This document shows positions 58,816 through 64,000 of a stretch of DNA of 64,000 nucleotides, one piece after another. The translations under genes and the position numbers were made by a program. Position 1 is the stretch's first letter; each line of letters begins with the position of its first letter. This stretch comes from Sipunculus nudus (Eukaryota > Annelida > Sipuncula > Golfingiida > Sipunculidae): the NCBI GenBank assembly GCA_026874595.1, contig CM049321.1, forward strand, positions 17,429,979-17,493,978. Direction: 5' to 3'. The notes below the pieces were generated by a model. It was not told the origin of the DNA, ran no database searches, and saw only the letters and a list, made by a program, of their open reading frames with translations.

Positions 58816-59273
58816 TTTGTTAGTGTAGACTGTGATTTTTTCCTGTAAGTTGCCCTTCCATTTTGCTTACCCAGTAGTAAACTGAAAACACGAAACGCTG
58901 GAAAAAACATTGAGTGTATAAAGTTAAAACATTCCCAATAATGTTTCCAGACAAAACACAAAAGATAGGTACCTCTGAAGGCACAAGTTACTATTTATTC
59001 TAAAGAGAGTCCTCCGGTGCCCATTTTTCTATGTGTATGGAATCTTTACTTAAAAAAAACCAGGGAAAAATAAAAAGCCCACCAATCATATATTATATTT
59101 TAGCAATCAATAAGGCTTTTATAATTGATAACACATCTGTTTGCACTCCACTGTTCGGGAACCATTCCATATTTGCATAAATCATATGATATTTTATTTT
59201 ATATCTATACCGTTATATAGTTTATTAATACGCCAGCATTGCTGTAAAATAATTACTTGAATAATTACTTGAA

Positions 59274-60270
59274 TATATTAGTACATCAGCCGGAGGGTTC
59301 ACCGATACCAAATAGGTGACAGTTGCTATCAATTATTAAGGTGTTTGTGTGTAGATAATAAAAATGTCTGATAGCAGTATGGAAGTGGTAGCTTCCTGTA
59401 AAATATTAGCCTTTTTATGAAATGTACTAAAACCGAAATTGCAATTTTTTTGGTAGCTAATTTTATATAAATATATATATTATTAAGTCATAACATCTTA
59501 TATAATGCCTGTTTTGAAACAAGTTTGATGTCAGTTGATAATCGATATATATATATATAGCTTACATCTGGTGTGTTATTCATGTATATATAAATTCTAA
59601 AGATATGAATACTTTTCCTCACCCTTTATCATAGCAATTTGTATAATTTTAGCTAATATATTAAAAAAACACAAGGTGTATTTCTGATAAGACCAACCGT
59701 GACCAATTTGACCAATGAACTGATTAATTAATGAAGTCTGAAGTCTTTTAGCTGAAAAAAAAACATGTCTGGCACCAAACCACAATTTGTTGATTTGGGC
59801 GCGGTCACATAAAAGGTGTAAATCAGTTCTTAAGTTAGCCGATACATCTCCCAATGCCACCACCTGTTTTTGAGTAATTTTGTGCCATATACCCGCGCAC
59901 TTTTCGAGCCCTGATTGGTTAATTCTCCGAATAATTCCACGTGGTTGCTATCGGATGCCACATGGCGAAAGTCACACATGACATGTATGCAGGCACGGGT
60001 GCTTGGCTAGTTGTTTAATTTCTTGTTTTTTTTTTTGCATGTCTCCGGTTAAAAAAAAAAGAACAAGTCGACAAGTCTTTTTAAGTTGTATATTTTTACT
60101 TGTAAGCTTTTAGTATATTGATGCCGAAGTCACTTGTGACATCGTACAATTAAACTAGGCCGCCATACCTGCACTTCTGGCCAAAGTCGCTTTCTTACAT
60201 GAAATATTAAAGAGCCTTCGGCTGAAATAGGACTATATTGTCTGCTTAAATATTGTCATGCAAATATTTC

Positions 60271-60273
<3 letters not shown>
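59274..60273. other. Non-coding, outside the triplication
   Basis: Single-copy AT-rich sequence. The minus-strand frame 59,597-59,863 is 88 codons, carries no recognised motif and has several AT-driven segments. I do not call it a gene. Confidence 0.5.

Positions 60274-60331
<58 letters not shown>
60274..60331. repeat. (TA)n microsatellite
   Basis: TA tract of about 28 units. No element ends are seen next to it. Confidence 0.95.
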
Positions 60332-60334
<3 letters not shown>

Positions 60335-60734
60335 CATATAAAATAAAGACAAGATCAGTAAATGTGCCTACAACATTTTGCTTTGATTGCACGATAAATA
60401 AAATATAGATATTGCAGTTTGCCTTTGTGTCAGGAATAAATGTGTAGCAGAACTGTCAGTTATTCATTCTGATTTGCCTCTATTAACATTTCTTTAAGGA
60501 GAGAGATTTCTAAATAAATACTACTTTCTGTAACGGAAACTAGATGTTTATTTGAACCATGGGACAAACAGAGTTTTAACATGTATCTATGCCAGTTTGC
60601 TATATTGTCAGTAAGTGCAATGACTCACCTTGTTCCGGTTTTATGTAAATACAAAGTCTATAAGCCCAATTGATAAAATCAGTTGTTGAAGTTGAACAAA
60701 TATAATTTAACTCTAGCCTGCTTTGACTCAGGAG

Positions 60735-60873
60735 TTCAGAGATTATGTCCCAAACAAGACCGTAGCACTCTTGTGTCAACTAATTTTACCGGATTGGAAG
60801 ACGTATATGGTTCGGCTTGGGCTAAGTACTTGCACCACAGAGTGTCATTAGGATCATCTTGTTTAAATCTTTA
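60735..60873 (-). CDS. Exon-like frame, unknown family
   Basis: On the minus strand a frame of about 45 codons reads RFKQDDPNDTLWCKYLAQAE, then PYTSSNPVKLVDTRVLR, then SCLGHNL before a stop. The composition is like a normal soluble protein, unlike the Lys/Ile/Tyr-rich translations nearby. The plus-strand frame 60,683-60,874 (containing CPKQDRSTLVSTNFTGLEDV) covers the same bases and also looks acceptable, so strand choice is uncertain. No splice sites are convincing on either strand. Could be an isolated exon, a retroelement relic or chance. Confidence 0.18.
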
Positions 60874-60874
60874 A

Positions 60875-62448
60875 AATGCAATTTTTCACTAAACGGTCAA
60901 AGCAACTTGTCTCCTTGTCATTCGCCAGGTTTGAGGGAGATCATGTTAATCACTGACTGTTGTACTGGCCGAACAATTATAATATCAATGGACTTTATGG
61001 TTTTGCCAATAGGAGAATATCATCTCTCGCTTACTAGGATATAATTGTAACTGGTAGATCACAAAATGGAAATATATATTCTGAAAAAAGTTTTGTTTTC
61101 ACATTATTTTTTTATTTAAACATTTCACTGACACACATGATAATAAACATGAAAATAACTGATTTTTCATTTTTTTTGGTGATTTATATTTTAATTCCTT
61201 GCGAGTGCTAATGTTCTTATGACTTGATTTGGCAAGGTAGCCAGGCTTGAAATAACTATAAGATATAATAGACTTATAAAAGCCCCGGTGATAACCTGAA
61301 ATAAAAATGACGAAATGATTTTCATATATCACTCGGTGTTATCTTTCCAACAATGCAAAATAGAACCCATCAGATTTGATGTTTTGAAAAGGATTGCACA
61401 TTTATATGATTATGAACTTTTAAACTGATATTGCTTATTTTTTTCCTTTAAACCTAACATTGGATTTTACTTTGATAATTTTATTTTGGAATATGAAAGT
61501 TCAAAATACACAAGGGCCTAGTTGTGAAATAATCAATGTAACTTAAAGTCTGATCATCTCAGGTCCAGCGATAACGAGTTGTGCCTTGATATATATCACA
61601 CTGATAATTGCAGTCTGTCATTCACAAAAAAAAAATAAAAGTCTTTTTGGATTGTTCATAAGCGCGAATAATGATGGAACAACAGTGAGTGAAACTAAGA
61701 AACTTCATTTCAGATCTAGTCCATCATAATCGGTAAGCTACATATAGATTAAATTTTCTTACCATTCAAAAAAACAAACTGGAAATGTACTGGTTTTGCT
61801 CGCAGAAGATAGGTAAACATAAATGGCGCCACCTGTAGTTGATATACTCGTGAAAGTCACACGATCAATGTTTGGTAAAGCACATTACAATTTGTAGGTA
61901 AATTCAAATATAAAATACAACGATAAGCGAATATAAGTTTAACTACGCTAAGGTAACTTTATCCCTCAAGTAAAAGCTTTTTTTTCATTTCCTGGCATAA
62001 GTAGGAAGAACTGAAAAAGATCATTTTGAATAAAGTCAGTATATGTGTCGATACTTGCAACTAACACTGTCATACCAGCCATGGGACCAATATGCTGGAT
62101 ACTGGTTATAACAGTATGAATACAAAAACTTGTGATCAGCAAAGTTAAAACGAATTAAAGACAAATCTTATAATAATTCAGCTCACCCCATACTTATTAA
62201 GTCATCTTTTGATCATCTCCAATGAATAAGCCATGGAATGAAACGAGTTATATTTTTCTTGGCTCGCACAAGTTAGGAAAACCTATAGCTTACTAACAAA
62301 ATACTAGTCCAATGATCAATATTACCACATAACTTGGAGCTGACAGTTGCGGCAGTTCCTGCTGTATTCGCTTACCAACATAACGTTATATCTGATGGCG
62401 TATGCTATATATGGAGTATTTTTCTTATGGATTAGGCAGAAATGGGTT
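60875..62448. other. Non-coding interval
   Basis: No supported gene. The frames at 60,859-61,044 and 61,099-61,332 (minus) lack motifs. Poly-T and poly-A runs are common. Confidence 0.55.
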
Positions 62449-62609
62449 GGGGGGGGGGGGGGTCCACAACTTTTTTCAAGGGTATCAGACTAAGTTCTGT
62501 GTCCTGGAACCCCCTCCCTCCCTTTTCCGGACCTTTGGACCTTTTTTATAGGCTTTGCCATCAGTCCTGGTGTGGTCCCCTCCTTTTTTAAATCCTTGAT
62601 CAGCCCCTG
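62449..62609 (-). mobile_element. hAT-like transposon terminus
   Basis: Read on the minus strand from 62,609 the sequence begins CAGGGGCTGATCAAGGATTT and continues with A-rich and G-rich blocks (AAAAAAGGAGGGG, GGGAGGGAGGGGG) to a C run matching the poly-G at 62,449-62,462. CAGGGGCxGATCxAGG is a common start for hAT elements of animals. The opposite end and an 8-bp duplication were not found, so only one terminus or a truncated copy is present. Confidence 0.5.
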
Positions 62610-63131
62610 CGAGGGCATAAAACAGTATTACAGTAGGTCCCTACACCTATTGATCATAAATGATACACCATTGAAAAGATTGGATATAAGTTTGGCATAT
62701 AAAGTTGTATGAAGTAAATTTATATAACCAATCCTTTGTCGTTTTTCTAGGGGTGAGTGTAAGTATAAGAATTTATTACTTAAGCAGTATACACCCAGTG
62801 GTCATAAATAGCATGTCATACTAAAGCGTATGGTTTAAGCTATAATTTGAGACCAAATTTGACTGGATACGTTTTGCATATTCAGTATTATGGGGCTTAT
62901 AACCACTCTGAAGCCGGTGTCCTTGAAATGAAAAAAAATATGTACGTCATCCGACATAAAACATCCCTTTATTCATTGAAAGCTACCACTTTCATACTGC
63001 TATTAGACATTTTTATTAGCTACACATGTATACCAATCAAGCACACATGGTGATAATTTGTCACCAAAATGGTACCGATGATCTAAATTTTTGGGTCTGG
63101 CTGAAGTACTATATACAAACTAAATAAAATA

Positions 63132-64000
63132 CAGTAAAACCCCGCTAACGCGACCATCTGCGGGACCAGGCAAAGTGGTCGTGTTAGCGGGGTGGTCGTG
63201 TTAGTGGAATGATTGTACATTAGTCTGCCAATATTAACGCAGGCGATAATATGAGTATATCATGTAAATGTTAATTTGTTGTTCCTGTTAAATTTAAAAT
63301 TTAAGATATAGAGAAAAATAAATAACAAACATGAATATGATTCAAAATTTTATTCACATAAAAATAAAACACACATATGAAACATATGGTTTGCGCTGAA
63401 GTCATTCTTACAGCATTGGTCTTAACAAGAAGATGGTCTGATGTCGAACACGTAGAGAGAACAGAATGAACACATCAATTTCTATGTGTTAATGGTTCCT
63501 GCTTGATCATTGAAATGTGATTTTTCACAGGTTTACTTTACTCACCTGAATGTTTGCGTGTGGTGTCAGGTTTTCCAAGCTCCTTTTTTATCAGAATCTT
63601 AAATGCTAATCTAACAGCCGTAGTCAACAAACAATGTAACGGACCATGGAGTCCAATATCTATTGATGCGTATAGATTGGCTAACAGGTTGGGCGGCATT
63701 ATAAACAAGCGTAACTATTGCGGGCAGATGAAAACGGGATTTCACACGTGCCAGGCTATAATCGGGGGCTATTATATAAGTCCAAGCTGGGCGATAGGCG
63801 TGTCACCTGCTCAACGGGCCGCGGTCGCCACGGGCCAGTGGGCGTAATACGGCTAATTAATTACGGGCTATTATCTAAGTTCAACCTGGGCGATGAGCAT
63901 GTCATCTGCTCAACGGGCCGCGTTTGCCATGGGCCAGTGGTCGTAATACGGGGGCTCATTTGAAGGTTGGGACCAAAAAAGATGGTCGTTGGTCGTGATA
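63132..64000. mobile_element. pogo/Tigger-like element, right end outside window
   Basis: Begins after TA (63,130-63,131) with CAGTAAAACCCCGCTAACGC, the classic Tigger-type terminus. CCCCGCTAACGCGACCA (63,140-63,156) pairs with TGGTCGTGTTAGCGGGG (63,176-63,192) to form a 17-bp hairpin with one mismatch. At the window end, GGGACCAAAAAAGATGGTCG followed by TTGGTCGTGATA looks like the incoming right terminus in inverted order (compare CGACCATCTGCGGGACC on the left). The final 20-40 bases of the element should lie beyond base 64,000. The frames at 63,554-63,847 and 63,718-63,963 are not transposase-like, so this is non-autonomous. Confidence 0.65.
63765..63957. repeat. 99-bp direct repeat inside the terminal element
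   Basis: GGGCTATTAT.TAAGT.CAA.CTGGGCGAT starts at 63,766 and again at 63,865. CTGCTCAACGGGCCGCG and GGGCCAGTGG.CGTAATACGG follow in both. The units differ at roughly one base in ten. The region is much richer in G and C than the rest of the window. Confidence 0.88.

Larger units (their letters stand above)
49301..59265. repeat. Segmental duplication copy C, truncated
   Basis: Third copy. The first 0.6 kb (49,301-49,900) does not align with the start of A or B. From 49,905 it follows B, with the array-TIR element inserted at 52,374. It shares with B the part missing in A, then matches A and B again (57,580-59,240: CAATTACCA..., the GGCCGGC block, the TTTAGTCCTATT block). Similarity ends at about 59,250-59,273, where TAATTACTTGAA is directly duplicated at the breakpoint. 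The section corresponding to 30,400-33,325 in A is absent. A 68-bp tandem duplication is private to C. Confidence 0.87.

Noticed and set aside
58683-58961. 92-codon minus-strand ORF with a repeated peptide
   Set aside because: Created by the 68-bp tandem duplication. The single-copy counterparts in A and B are not open.

Overview
The window looks like non-coding, repeat-rich DNA from a eukaryote nuclear genome. It is AT-rich on both strands. It carries long (TA)n and (CT)n microsatellites, minisatellites, poly-G runs, nested terminal-inverted-repeat (TIR) transposons and fragments of non-LTR and piggyBac elements. No intact multi-exon gene, rRNA, tRNA or CRISPR array could be supported. A marine invertebrate, perhaps a bivalve mollusc, is the best guess. 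That is inference from the style of the repeats and no single sequence proves it.

Left part (1 to about 24.9 kb). A frameshifted coding-like relic lies at 1.29-1.86 kb. Next comes a satellite block (2.03-5.35 kb): 28-bp units arranged as 56-bp dimers, then a regular 167-bp higher-order repeat, then a separate 33-bp array and a decayed tail. Around 5.8-6.7 kb is the most gene-like spot on the left. It holds a minus-strand ORF that resembles an F-box followed by one leucine-rich repeat, and, facing away from it, a CRE plus TATA box and a possible two-exon small membrane or secreted protein. A 52-bp minisatellite (10.24-10.80 kb), an LTR-like promoter/polyA segment (21.0-21.7 kb) and a CUB-like exon candidate (22.76-23.06 kb) follow. 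A segment at 8.8-9.1 kb recurs at 15.0-15.3 kb.

Middle and right (24.9-59.3 kb). This is a tandem segmental triplication of a unit of about 9-13 kb, in three diverged copies called A, B and C here. Because the copies align, they give pre-insertion sites for younger insertions: a retrotransposon-bearing insert in A (33.3-35.1 kb), a piggyBac deletion derivative with TTAA target duplications in B (38,866-40,265), and a 2.8-kb element with array-bearing TIRs in C (52,374-55,150). The C element is a nest of three. Its TIRs hold 43-bp dyad tandem repeats. Inside it is an element with GGCGGCGA TIRs, and inside that a (TA)n tract split by a pogo/Tigger-like MITE. A near-identical 0.2-kb piece of its right inner arm was re-inserted 1.5 kb downstream with a 10-bp target duplication.

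Right end (59.3-64 kb). This is single-copy AT-rich DNA with a (TA)n tract, a hAT-like terminus at 62.6 kb and the left part of a second pogo/Tigger-like element running off the window end.

Most short ORFs here are chance frames or translate tandem repeats. Coding candidates are therefore given with low confidence, and the mobile-element calls, which rest on TIRs, target duplications and empty sites, are the firmest.
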